NCBI RefSeq assembly: GCF_005877885.1
Contig: NZ_VCHY01000019.1
Location: 1 to 64,000, forward strand
From: Labilibacter sediminis
Lineage (GTDB): Bacteria; Bacteroidota; Bacteroidia; Bacteroidales; Marinilabiliaceae
DNA: 64,000 nucleotides
Direction: 5' to 3'
In this document: positions 55,183-63,671 of the stretch, piece by piece
Layout: the number at the start of each line of letters is the position of its first letter
Position numbering within the stretch: position 1 is the first letter of the stretch
Position numbers and translations under genes: made by a program
Notes under the pieces: model-generated
What the model was told of the DNA's origin: nothing
Databases searched by the model: none
Seen by the model: the letters and a program-made list of their open reading frames with translations, nothing else

Positions 55183-55376
55183 CACCAACAAACCGCAATA
55201 AAGCATATGGATTTCGACTTATTTTGCAAGTTTGGTGGCTTCGGCAACCAACGCCAAATCACTGATTTGGCTTTAGAAATGAAAAGTTAAAAACAAATAC
55301 AGCGCTTTGGCTTTGCTCAATTTAGAAAGTATGTAAGGATAATTTCCTTTACGCTCCATGCGGCAGGCCGTTGGCA
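55183..55376 (+). repeat. attC site 24
   Basis: Opens with CACCAAC (55183-55189), which does not match GTTGTGC at the upstream core, and closes with GTTGGCA (55370-55376). Long family, 194 bp, otherwise normal. Confidence 0.82.
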
Positions 55377-55442
55377 ACTATAAACAGACGCAACCTTTAT
55401 TAATCCATTTTCATCTAAATGAATTAATTTAAATCAAAGACA

Positions 55443-55952
55443 ATGAAAAAGAAAATTCAAACTACTGCATGGATGTTATCAGTTATTCTAGTTCTGTTAT
55501 TATCTTCTTGCGAAAAAAAGGATGATGACAAATTGATTGATGATAACATACTTATTGGAACATGGGTTGATACTGTCAATGCACTACCTAATGGGTATTA
55601 TATAAACGAGCTTATTTTTGATAGTAATACTTCGTTTTCAGAAAAATCAAGTGCTTATGGCATTTATAATGGACAAGATTATAATGAACTATCAGGTTGG
55701 TTTGTGAGAACAGGTAACTATGGATTAGTTGAGAATAAAATTGAGTTTACCGCTAAAAAAGTAGTTTCATGGGATAGCTTTTTTGGTGGAGACCCTGTTA
55801 CAACTAATGAAACGAGAGTGATTTTTGAGAACTCTACATTTTCAATTAATAACGACATCTTGGAATTAAACTATATTACGTATCCAGCTGATGCCCCTGA
55901 AAATACAAAAAGACAGTATGTAAAACTAACTGATAATGTAATAAATAATTAA
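55443..55952 (+). CDS. Cassette 25: lipoprotein of unknown function
   Basis: A 169-residue protein with a lipoprotein signal (LVLLLSSC, Cys23) and an Asp/Lys linker. The mature part (IGTWVDTVNALPNGYYINELIF; SGWFVRTGNYGLVENKIEFTAKK) has the pattern of lipocalin-like domains of Bacteroidota. Function unknown. The two ends of this cassette do not match each other. Confidence 0.6.
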   Translation: MKKKIQTTAWMLSVILVLLLSSCEKKDDDKLIDDNILIGTWVDTVNALPNGYYINELIFDSNTSFSEKSSAYGIYNGQDYNELSGWFVRTGNYGLVENKIEFTAKKVVSWDSFFGGDPVTTNETRVIFENSTFSINNDILELNYITYPADAPENTKRQYVKLTDNVINN

Positions 55953-55956
55953 CGCC

Positions 55957-56145
55957 CGCTAACAATAAATAAAGGTCATAGGCTGTCAGTATCAATTTGG
56001 CAGTTTTGTTCATTAAATAAGTTCGCCTCAGCTTTTGCTTGGGTTAGAAAAAAGAATAAATTTATAACCAAAACAAAAGCTTCGGCTCAGTGGGATTTTT
56101 GGAGGTTTTGTTTTTCAAATCAGCCTACGCCCCTTATTATTAACG
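55957..56145 (+). repeat. attC site 25, cut by an IS1182 element
   Basis: CGCTAAC (55957-55963) opens the site; arms AATAAATAAAGGTCATAGGCTG and CAGCCTACGCCCCTTATTATT pair (key words only). The 3' arm ends TTAACG at 56145, where the IS begins. The missing core GTTACCA is found on the other side of the IS at 58024-58030. Confidence 0.75.
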
Positions 56146-58021
56146 TCAGACTGTGCAAAAACTCTCCTAAATAGTTAATAACTATTAATCAGATACTTAA
56201 ATGTTTTTGTCTATTTGTTATTATCTTGAAAGTGAATCAAATAAGAGAGTTATGGTTCATCAACAAGGAGAAGATCGCAATCAAATGTTAATGTTCAGTT
56301 TGGAGAGTGCTATTGCCCCAGATGCGTTTGTCAGGGTAGTTGATGCTTTTGTAGATGCAGTAGATCTTAAAAGTTTTGGTTTTGCCCATATCGACTGTAA
56401 AGAAGAAGGCCGTCCTCCGTATCATCCAGGCGTTTTAATGAAGCTCTACCTCTATGGCTATAGATACGGTATCAGAATATCACGGAAACTAGAGCGGGAA
56501 GCACAAACCAACCTAGAGGCCATATGGCTGCTGTCAGGTCTCAGGCCTAAGTACAAAACTATCGCTAACTTACGGAAGGACCGTGGCATGGCCTTCAGGG
56601 AAGTGTTTCGCCGTTTTGTTTGCCTGTTGAAGGAATGGAGACTAATAGACGGAGAGACCATCGCTATCGATTCGTTTAAGATACGGGGTAACAACTCGTT
56701 GAAAAATAATTTTACCGAGAAAAAGATCAAGCAGCACCTGGAATACATCGATAACAAGATAGCCGAATATGAAGCAGAACTGGAACATGCCGAGAAAGAG
56801 GAAAAAAGGCAGGTGTTGATCAACAAGATAAAGGAAAGCAAGTCAAAGAAAGCCAAGTACGAAGAAGTAAAGAAGCAATTAGACGAACAAGGTGAAGACC
56901 AGATATCCACCACCGATCCGGATGCAAAAGCCGTTGTTTTTCAGCGCAATTCGGTAAGGGTTGGGTATAATATCCAGGCTTCATCAGATTCCAAACATAA
57001 ACTGATGGTTGAATATGATACCGGGGATGTTAATGACACACATGCTTTGGCACCTATGGCCATTGCCTCCAAAGAATTACTGAATGTAGAAAGCTTAAAG
57101 GTACTGGCAGATAAGGGTTACCATACCGGAGCGCAACTGCACCTGTGTAACACTCATAACATTACCAGTTATATTTCTCCCAAAGAACCTTCTACAAAAG
57201 ACACTGGGCTGTACCCGGTGACTGCCTTTACTTACGATTCGTGTAACGATTCCTATACCTGTCCAAGCGGCAGCATATTGCGGAGTAATGGAAAATGGTA
57301 CAAACGTTCGGAGTACCGGCGTAGAAAAAAGAGTGACACCCTGTTTAAGCGCTATACAACCAAAGATTGTAAAACCTGTACAAACCGGCAATTATGCACC
57401 CAAAGCAAGATCAATGGCAGGTATATTGATCGAAGTGAATATGCCGGAGACATAGAACAAAACAACCAACGGGTAAATAACAACCCGGAATATTATCGGC
57501 AGCGTCAACAAATTACAGAGCATATGTTTGGCACCTTTAAACGACAACGAGGCTTTGCCCACACGCTTTTACGGGGTAAAGAAAAAGTGCTGGGCGAGGT
57601 TGGGCTATTGTTTATAGGCTACAATATCAGTCGCTGCGTATCTATTATTGGTGCAAAAGAGTTGGTTAATATGCTGAAAAAGTATGTCTCCACCAGTAAG
57701 GTCTATTTACCGGTTGTTTTAAGCTTTTTTGATAACCTAAAATTCAGGCAATTAAGCTATGAACTATATGGAAGAGTTAAAAAAATATTGGCTCTATTGT
57801 ATAGTCTATTATTGAATAAAAACGTTAAATCAAGTGGAAAAGCGGTTCGGATTTCTGTATTATATTCACCAGTTCTTGTACATTTAATTCTTGTTCTGAT
57901 AGCTGTTGGCTTAAGAATAGAAAAAGTCAGTTTAATAACTGATGTTGTAACTCTGGCAATATATTATCCGCACAGTTTACACCATTATAAAATCGATTGT
58001 TTTTAGTTTTTAGACAGGCTT
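56146..58021 (+). mobile_element. IS1182-family insertion sequence inside attC 25
   Basis: The inverted ends are CAGACTGTGCAAAAACT on the left and, read inward from the right, AAGCCTGTCTAAAAACT. Between them is one transposase gene. Removing the element joins TTAACG to CGTTACCA and restores a normal attC core, so the insertion is at the recombination point. Base composition is GC-richer than the cassettes. Confidence 0.75.
56252..58006 (+). CDS. IS1182-family transposase
   Basis: A protein of about 584 residues from the ATG at 56252 (MVHQQGEDRNQMLMFSLES); an upstream in-frame ATG at 56201 adds an unlikely leader. The core has DUF772-like RPPYHPGVLMKLYLYGYRYGIRIS, DGETIAIDSFKIRG, a long charged coiled coil, then VLADKGYHTG and a DDE_Tnp C-terminal part with EHMFGTFKRQRGFAHTLLRGK. 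These are hallmarks of IS1182 transposases. It appears full length and intact. Confidence 0.9.
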   Translation: MVHQQGEDRNQMLMFSLESAIAPDAFVRVVDAFVDAVDLKSFGFAHIDCKEEGRPPYHPGVLMKLYLYGYRYGIRISRKLEREAQTNLEAIWLLSGLRPKYKTIANLRKDRGMAFREVFRRFVCLLKEWRLIDGETIAIDSFKIRGNNSLKNNFTEKKIKQHLEYIDNKIAEYEAELEHAEKEEKRQVLINKIKESKSKKAKYEEVKKQLDEQGEDQISTTDPDAKAVVFQRNSVRVGYNIQASSDSKHKLMVEYDTGDVNDTHALAPMAIASKELLNVESLKVLADKGYHTGAQLHLCNTHNITSYISPKEPSTKDTGLYPVTAFTYDSCNDSYTCPSGSILRSNGKWYKRSEYRRRKKSDTLFKRYTTKDCKTCTNRQLCTQSKINGRYIDRSEYAGDIEQNNQRVNNNPEYYRQRQQITEHMFGTFKRQRGFAHTLLRGKEKVLGEVGLLFIGYNISRCVSIIGAKELVNMLKKYVSTSKVYLPVVLSFFDNLKFRQLSYELYGRVKKILALLYSLLLNKNVKSSGKAVRISVLYSPVLVHLILVLIAVGLRIEKVSLITDVVTLAIYYPHSLHHYKIDCF

Positions 58022-58082
58022 CCGTTACCAGCAATTGCCAAAAATAGTGTACCAGCTTTTGAAAAGAAATTATACAAAGAAA

Positions 58083-59083
58083 ATGAGACATGACAACCTT
58101 CATACAGTGGGACTAAAGCTATGCTTAGTTATTATTTCAATTATTTTCCAAAATAATAATTCTAATGCGCAGACAATTTGTATTCAAGATTATTCTGATC
58201 AGATTACTGGGGAACAAGATGGTTTTCGTTATGAACTATGGAATCAAAATTCTCAAGGAACCGCTTGTATGACTCTTGGTGAAGGAGCTAAATTTAGTGG
58301 CGAATGGAGTGGAATTAAGAATTATTTGGCGCGGCGAGGTCTTGGATACGATCAAACCAAAAAGCACAAAGAAATAGGAACATTTTATACAATCTATAAT
58401 TGTGAATATAATCCAACCTCAGGACTTGGCGGAAATTCTTATTTATCTGTTTATGGTTGGACAATAAACCCTTTGGTCGAATACTATATAATTGAGGATT
58501 GGCGTAACTGGATACCTTCGATGGCAAGTGGAGCTGTTTCAAAAGGAACAATTAATGTTAATGGAAGTGTTTACGATATATATGAAAATACAAGAGTTAA
58601 TCAACCATCTATAATTGGAAATACAACTTTTCAACAATACTTCAGTATCAGAAGAGATCAAAGAAACAGCGGAACTATAAATATCTCAGACCATTTTAAT
58701 AAATGGGAATCGTTAGATATGTTTTTAGGCAATCTACATGAAGTATCATTTGTAGTAGAAGGATACCAGAGCAGAGGTAGCTTTGAATTCAAAGAATTAA
58801 ATGTATTCGTTAGTAACGACACTATTCTTAATTTAAGTAAAATGGAAGCTCTTAATCAGGTAAGATTTACCCAGATCCCCATAATGGCAATATCTTGTTT
58901 AGATTTAATAACCCTTTGATAAATGCTACTTTAAATATTTATAATTCAACAGGCAAAACCGTTTTAACTACAAATATAACAAATGACTATTCTTTTATTG
59001 TTTCTATTTTAGATAGGGGAATATATTTTGTCAATATGAATAGCAACAGGCTAAATTATCTTAATAAACTGATAGTCTATTAA
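58083..59083 (+). pseudogene. Cassette 26: secreted protein with T9SS tail, broken by a frameshift
   Basis: A signal peptide (LVIISIIFQNNNSNAQ) leads to about 245 residues of unknown secreted protein ending ...LSKMEALNQV near 58861. The next codons run into a stop at 58917. One frame over, the text continues KIYPDPHNGNILFRFNNP to YLNKLIVY, a type IX secretion C-terminal sorting domain with the IYP-P-xNG start. Insertion of a single base near 58861 restores one protein of about 333 residues. The frameshift could be real or a sequence error. Without the tail it could not be exported by the type IX system. Confidence 0.7.
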
Positions 59084-59105
59084 GAAGTGGATTAAAGCAA
59101 AAGCT

Positions 59106-59262
59106 GGTAACAATAAATAAAGGGCATTGGGCTAGTTTACAAGTTCTTGCTTTTGCTCTTTGTATTTGCAGCCGAAGCTTTTGCTTTGGATAAATTAACC
59201 ATCCTAATCAAAAACCTTGGCATGCCGGATTTGAGGAGTTTGGTTCGGTATGTGCGTTAACG
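59106..59262 (+). repeat. attC site 26, degenerate array end
   Basis: TGGTAAC (59106-59112) matches GTTACCA of cassette 26. The closing core may be GTTAACG (59256-59262), which fits GTTRRRY poorly, and the arms pair weakly. The interior carries the AGCCGAAGCTTTTGCTTTGG segment of the attC 7/25 family. The right limit of the array is uncertain. Confidence 0.55.
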
Positions 59263-59388
59263 AATATTGGAAGAGGATGTGAGAGTAGATTTTTAAAAAA
59301 AATAATGATAATATCTTAAAGAATAGTAGCTTAAAAAATTTATCGATATCTTTCTTGACATGTATATTTAAACCATTAAATCGACATT

Positions 59389-59979
59389 ATGAATACCAAA
59401 TTAATCTTTTTCATACTTTTACTTGGGATATTTTTTTCAGGTGTTTCTTTGGCACAAGATTGTAATGAAGATGGAAGCCTCGATGAGATAAAAGCATATA
59501 TTCCCGAAAACGCATATTTTAAGACAGGCTTCAAGGGTTTGCATTTTGTGTTGGAAACGCACCCCATAAGCATGGTGGACTCCATGTTTTGGAAACTAAT
59601 TAATGCCTATAGTTTGCCAGTGTCGCCAGTATGCGCTGCCGATGGTACTTATATGGGAGAGTCGCCCTATGATGCATACGATTATAAACATGTGGTAGAA
59701 CTTACCATTGAGGACCAAAAAATTACAGCGGTGAATTACAACGAGGTACATAAAGATGGTAGCGATAAAAAATCGGATAAGAAATACAACGAGCAAATGA
59801 GCGCATCAGGAACATCGCCAGCAATTGCTTACCCCAATATGGAAAAACAACTTGTGGAAAAACAGAAAATGTGGGAAGTAGATGCCACGTCGGGGGCTAC
59901 ATACTCTTTATACCGTTTTAGATATGCTGTTACATTAGCGCTAATAAAAGCAGAAATGGCTGAAAAAGAAAAAAAATAA
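59389..59979 (+). CDS. Exported FMN-binding-domain protein
   Basis: A 196-residue protein with a signal peptide (ILLLGIFFSGVSLAQ, cleavage near residue 23). The end, VDATSGATYSLYRFRYAVTLAL, contains the S-G-A-T motif whose Thr carries covalent FMN in NqrC/RnfG-type FMN_bind domains. The middle (ADGTYMGESPYDAYDYKHVVELTIEDQKI) fits the family fold. It would be a periplasmic flavoprotein in electron transfer. It begins about 130 bases past the last attC and is normal chromosome. Confidence 0.8.
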   Translation: MNTKLIFFILLLGIFFSGVSLAQDCNEDGSLDEIKAYIPENAYFKTGFKGLHFVLETHPISMVDSMFWKLINAYSLPVSPVCAADGTYMGESPYDAYDYKHVVELTIEDQKITAVNYNEVHKDGSDKKSDKKYNEQMSASGTSPAIAYPNMEKQLVEKQKMWEVDATSGATYSLYRFRYAVTLALIKAEMAEKEKK

Positions 59980-60126
59980 TAGCCAGGTTTCTTATTATAG
60001 CCATATTTTTTCGAAATATGACAGGTCTTATGGAGAACTTTATAACTGCCTGCGCTATAGTATGAATGCCTTGTAGGGTATAGTCACATTGGCTATATAT
60101 AATATTTGATAGTAGCATTGGGATAA

Positions 60127-60333
60127 CTTGATGATAGAAGTATTTGCAAACAAATCGAATTATTCGGACCATGGAAACATACAATTAAGCATAACCCAAA
60201 TAAAGTCATTGTAAGAACCCATTACATCGGTTCCGTATTTAATGACCGCTTTGACGGATTAAATATAGATGCGGATTATTTGTTGGGAATTTCTATACTT
60301 CGAGCTAAAGCAGATAGCTCCTTTATTAAATGA
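60127..60333 (+). pseudogene. Gene remnant without a start codon
   Basis: An open frame of 68 codons without an ATG reads LFGPWKHTIKHNPNKVIVR, then THYIGSVFNDRFDGLNIDAD and YLLGISILRAKADSSFIK before a stop. The protein-like composition and unbroken frame suggest the 3' end of a lost gene. The surrounding 480 bases (59980-60461) otherwise hold only small hairpins, for example CATATTTTTTCGAAATATG near 60002. Confidence 0.45.
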
Positions 60334-60461
60334 AACAGAGCTTAATTGTGACAATTTACAAATAGTAAAATAATTGGTATCCAGTTTCGAAATAACACTT
60401 TTCTTAATGATCTCTATTATCTTTTATTTATTTTAGCGCTTTGTAATTAAAGATGTAATCA

Positions 60462-60686
60462 ATGGAGCAGAATAATATTTTGAGTGCGTTGTTTCTTTTT
60501 TTTGGGGTATTAATTTTTTTAGCGTCAATCCTGAATTGGTCTTATTTTTTTAAACAAAGAAAGGCACAAATATTAATCAGGTTTTTTGGTATAAACGGAG
60601 CCCGAATATTTTATGCCTTGTTAGGATGCTTCTTTGCTCTTTTAGGAGCAGATCATTTATTTAATCTTAAGATATTTAGTTTTTAG
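60462..60686 (+). CDS. Small membrane protein resembling Immunity protein 17
   Basis: A 74-residue protein with two transmembrane helices (about 6-26 and 48-68) separated by the basic loop FFKQRKAQILIRFFGINGARIFY. The size and the loop pattern (SYFFKQRKAQ...FFGINGARIFYALLG) fit what I recall of the Imm17 family found near polymorphic toxins. No toxin gene is adjacent, so immunity is only a suggestion. It ends convergent with, and overlapping by four bases, the YkgJ-type gene. Confidence 0.6.
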   Translation: MEQNNILSALFLFFGVLIFLASILNWSYFFKQRKAQILIRFFGINGARIFYALLGCFFALLGADHLFNLKIFSF

Positions 60687-61411
60687 GGAGTTTCTTTGGC
60701 TTCATCATTAAAACTATCTTGTTTAAGCCAGGACTCGAAGTAATCAGGATTGCTTAATAGCATATCTGTAAACTCCTCCATGGTTTTTTCTTCAATTTTT
60801 CTTCCTTTCCCTTTTAAGAAACCAACAAAACCTTCGTTCATATATCTGCCTGCACGTAAAATAAAATCAAATAAGGCAGGGAATTCATCCTTTTTATTAG
60901 TTGCTTCATAATTTCTTTTACATGACTCAACATCAGAAGATAAGTATATTCTGCACGCCATTGGACGAACAGGGTAAATAGAACATGCATTTTCAAATAA
61001 AAAAGGACAGGCATGTTTAATTTTCTGTTTTCCTTCCTCAGTCAGGTCTTTTGTTTTCTTTAGCTTTTTTTGAGCTTTACTCTTTAAACTTGCCAGTTTA
61101 GCTTTGTCAAAAGATTGCAAAACAAATTCATTGATTAAAATTGCTTCCTGTGTTGTTAGGTACACCGGTTGAAAACAGCACCATTTACAACCTTTGCTAC
61201 ATGCAATTGGTTTGTTTTGTTCGTGCGTTCTCTGTGCAAACGACTGAATTAATTTACCTATTTCGGTATACTGTATTTGCATTCCTTTAAAAAGAGGAGT
61301 TAAGCTTTTAAAGTCGGTAATGTTCTGACTAGCTATTGAATACCCATCTTTGTAAAAGGACAGATTCATTTCTTTGTCCTTTTTACCAGGATCTACCTTA
61401 TCGTTATTCAT
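60683..61411 (-). CDS. YkgJ-family cysteine-cluster protein
   Basis: A 242-residue protein with the zinc or Fe-S binding cysteine cluster of the YkgJ/CxxCxxCC family: CSKGCKWCCFQPVYLT (residues about 74-89) and CPFLFENACSIYPVRPMACRIY (about 135-156, shown by its key Cys). Its function in cells is not known; relatives are often annotated as Fe-S oxidoreductases. It is a single minus-strand gene convergent with the small membrane protein. Confidence 0.85.
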   Translation of the reverse strand: MNNDKVDPGKKDKEMNLSFYKDGYSIASQNITDFKSLTPLFKGMQIQYTEIGKLIQSFAQRTHEQNKPIACSKGCKWCCFQPVYLTTQEAILINEFVLQSFDKAKLASLKSKAQKKLKKTKDLTEEGKQKIKHACPFLFENACSIYPVRPMACRIYLSSDVESCKRNYEATNKKDEFPALFDFILRAGRYMNEGFVGFLKGKGRKIEEKTMEEFTDMLLSNPDYFESWLKQDSFNDEAKETP

Positions 61412-61603
61412 CTATAATAGTATTAAGACCGCCAAATTACTTTTTTTATTGGATACAAGCATTATGAACGATTAATCTCTGTAAAAATTCCTTTTAAATT
61501 TTAATCATCACAAAAATACCGAAGTATTCTATGGCAGGTTAAAGAATATCTGGTTATTAATTTAAAAACTAATCATAGCTAATGATATTAAGGTTTTATT
61601 TTT

Positions 61604-61611
61604 TATTTTTG
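61604..61611 (+). promoter_or_regulatory. Candidate -7 element of the histidine kinase gene
   Basis: TATTTTTG fits TAnnTTTG and lies 32 bases before the start codon. No clear -33 TTG is seen at the usual distance. Confidence 0.45.
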
Positions 61612-61642
61612 TGTGGTTTAAAAATGTCAGACCTAAACATTT

Positions 61643-63088
61643 ATGAGATATCATTCTTTTTTGTCTAGTGAGGATGCCGCTTGGGGAGAGCAGGAGGTAA
61701 TTCGATTTAGATGGATTCTAGTTGCAGCCGTATTAGTTTTAATTGGCTATATTTTTCTGTCAGGTAATATTGAAAGAGGTTTTTTTTCTTTAGCGCTGGC
61801 TCTTCTTTATGTTCTTTATAATTCAGTTTTAAATTATCTCTTACGGAAATTTAATGGAGCTAAATGGATACGTTATGTATCCTCGACCATTGATGTAAGT
61901 GTTTTATCTGCTCATATTTTTAATTACTCCTATTTTTTTACACCAATAGCTGTTTCAACAGCACCTTCTATTTTAATATATGCTTTGCTTATTATGCTAT
62001 CTGTTTTAAGGTATGATGGTAAGTTGGTGATATTTACTACTGCATACGTAGTTTTGTGCTCTAATATTATTTATTTCATTCGATACCCTCAAATTGATCC
62101 GGCTATTATTGAACAGGTAGCTTCAGCAGGTCCGGAGGGAGCTTTTTACAGGAGTGTTTATTTCATTTTAATGGGGTATTTCATGTTTAGTATACCCAAA
62201 ATGATAAATCGTTTAGTTGAACGACAAAACCAGGTGAGTAATGAGCGAAGAGAAATAGAGATAAAGTTAGCCTTAGAAACTCAGCGCAAAGAAATGGCGA
62301 TGCAGAATCTGTTGATGGAGCAGCAATTAAGTGAGCAATTAAACCATCAAAAAGATGTAATTCAAAAGCAAAAAGATGAGCTTGAAAACCTTGTTTCTAC
62401 TAAAGACAAGCTATTTTCTGTTATTGGACATGATCTTCGGTCTCCTTTTTGTGTACAGAGTTCTTTATCAGAATATATGCTGCATGATTTTAATAGCATC
62501 GATAAGGAAGCCTTATTAGAGTCGATATATGCTATAAATAAAACTGCCAATAATGGATTGGCTATGCTCACTAATTTAATAGATTGGAGCAGACTACAAA
62601 ATGATGTATTGGATCCGAGACCTGTAGATGTAAATGTTAAAAAGATAGCAGAACTTGTTATTGATCAACAATCAGAAGCTTGGAAAGGAAAAAATATTAA
62701 TATCAAGCAAGATGTTGATAGTAAAATATATACGTACGTAGATGAACAAATGCTTAATACGGTACTTCGAAATTTGCTTTCTAATGCCATTAAGTTTACG
62801 CCGGATAATGGAAATATCCAATTAAAATCGTTTTGTGAGAATAAAAAATGTGTGATAGAAATATCGGATAGTGGCGTAGGAATGACAGAAAACCAAATAG
62901 ATAACTTATTCTTACTTGACCGATCAATATCCTCTACAGGAACGAACAATGAAAAAGGAACTGGAATAGGTTTAATCTTAAGCAAAGAGATGATTGACAA
63001 AAGCAATGGGCAAATAGATGTCAATAGCCAGGTGGGGAAAGGAACCTGCTTTAGTCTTAAATTGCCACTTGGTTTTATTTATACCTAA
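61643..63088 (+). CDS. Membrane sensor histidine kinase
   Basis: A 481-residue kinase. Six predicted transmembrane helices (about residues 25-190) form the sensor. A coiled coil (about 195-255) leads to the HisKA dimerisation domain with the phospho-accepting His263 in FSVIGHDLRSPF, then the HATPase domain with N-box NLLSNAIKFTP, G1 DSGVGM and G2 GTGIGL. It should autophosphorylate and pass phosphate to a response regulator that is not in the window. It is an orphan, with no periplasmic sensor domain, so it may sense the membrane. Confidence 0.93.
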   Translation: MRYHSFLSSEDAAWGEQEVIRFRWILVAAVLVLIGYIFLSGNIERGFFSLALALLYVLYNSVLNYLLRKFNGAKWIRYVSSTIDVSVLSAHIFNYSYFFTPIAVSTAPSILIYALLIMLSVLRYDGKLVIFTTAYVVLCSNIIYFIRYPQIDPAIIEQVASAGPEGAFYRSVYFILMGYFMFSIPKMINRLVERQNQVSNERREIEIKLALETQRKEMAMQNLLMEQQLSEQLNHQKDVIQKQKDELENLVSTKDKLFSVIGHDLRSPFCVQSSLSEYMLHDFNSIDKEALLESIYAINKTANNGLAMLTNLIDWSRLQNDVLDPRPVDVNVKKIAELVIDQQSEAWKGKNINIKQDVDSKIYTYVDEQMLNTVLRNLLSNAIKFTPDNGNIQLKSFCENKKCVIEISDSGVGMTENQIDNLFLLDRSISSTGTNNEKGTGIGLILSKEMIDKSNGQIDVNSQVGKGTCFSLKLPLGFIYT

Positions 63089-63094
63089 GCCGGA

Positions 63095-63394
63095 TTAGTA
63101 TTTATATGCACACCAGTTTTGACTTTCTTTGGTAGGAGCTTTTTCATGAATAAGGCTATCTAAAAATTTACCAAACATTTTTTCATCTCTTTCAGATAAG
63201 GCCTTATTATACTCATTAATTGCTCTTTGAAGTTGAGTGAAGATAATTTTAGCATCGGCTCCCTTAAAGTTATTAATGGTCATATTTTTTAATGAAACAT
63301 ATGTATACTCATTGCCTGTAAGGGCATTTAGTTGTAAAAGTAAGGAATCCCTTTTATTTATTATTAATTGAAAATTTCTTGCCCACTTTTCCAT
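63095..63394 (-). CDS. Small helical protein of unknown function
   Basis: A 99-residue soluble protein, predicted mostly helical (QLIINKRDSLLLQLNALTG; AKIIFTQLQRAINEYNKALSERDEK) and possibly a coiled-coil dimer. No recognised family. It is convergent with the histidine kinase, six bases away. It has plausible composition and length, so it is probably a real gene, but I cannot name it. Confidence 0.5.
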   Translation of the reverse strand: MEKWARNFQLIINKRDSLLLQLNALTGNEYTYVSLKNMTINNFKGADAKIIFTQLQRAINEYNKALSERDEKMFGKFLDSLIHEKAPTKESQNWCAYKY

Positions 63395-63671
63395 CGTATT
63401 TTATTTTAGAAATGAATTGATAATTTACAAATATCTTTTTTTAAAGAAAAGAGGTATTTCAATATTTTTTGAATAATATCAAAGTGATTTTCTATGCATT
63501 AGCTAAAGATTAGATAACTTGAATGTATACTTATCGTTAAGTGTTATATTATCTATTAGATTAGAGGTGATTTCTTTAGACTGTTATTTTATTTTGAAAT
63601 AAAGCTTTTTTGAGGTATAAAGAAGAAGTATCTTTGCCGAAAATTATTAGATACTATTTGTTAGAAGCCTT

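Larger units (their letters stand above)
31041..59262 (+). mobile_element. Chromosomal integron cassette array, 26 attC sites
   Basis: Twenty-six attC sites, all in one direction, alternate with one- or two-gene cassettes. In 24 of 26 cassettes the first 8-10 bases after the upstream crossover are the reverse complement of the bases that open that cassette's own attC. Examples are GTTGGCAACC with GGTTGCCAAC in cassette 1 and GTTAGTTGCA with TGCAACTAAC in cassette 10. This is the expected footprint of G|TT recombination. The exceptions are cassettes 24 and 25 beside the IS elements. Nearly all genes read in the array direction; one SDR gene is reversed. The right boundary is uncertain because the last attC is degenerate. 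Confidence 0.9.

Noticed and set aside
53231-58021. A composite transposon bounded by the two insertion sequences
   Set aside because: The elements belong to different families (IS481 and IS1182) with unrelated ends, so they cannot act as a pair.
59930-60184. Minus-strand open frame of 84 codons between the FMN-binding and Imm17-like genes
   Set aside because: It overlaps the end of a clear gene and a hairpin, and the opposite strand carries a better coding remnant.
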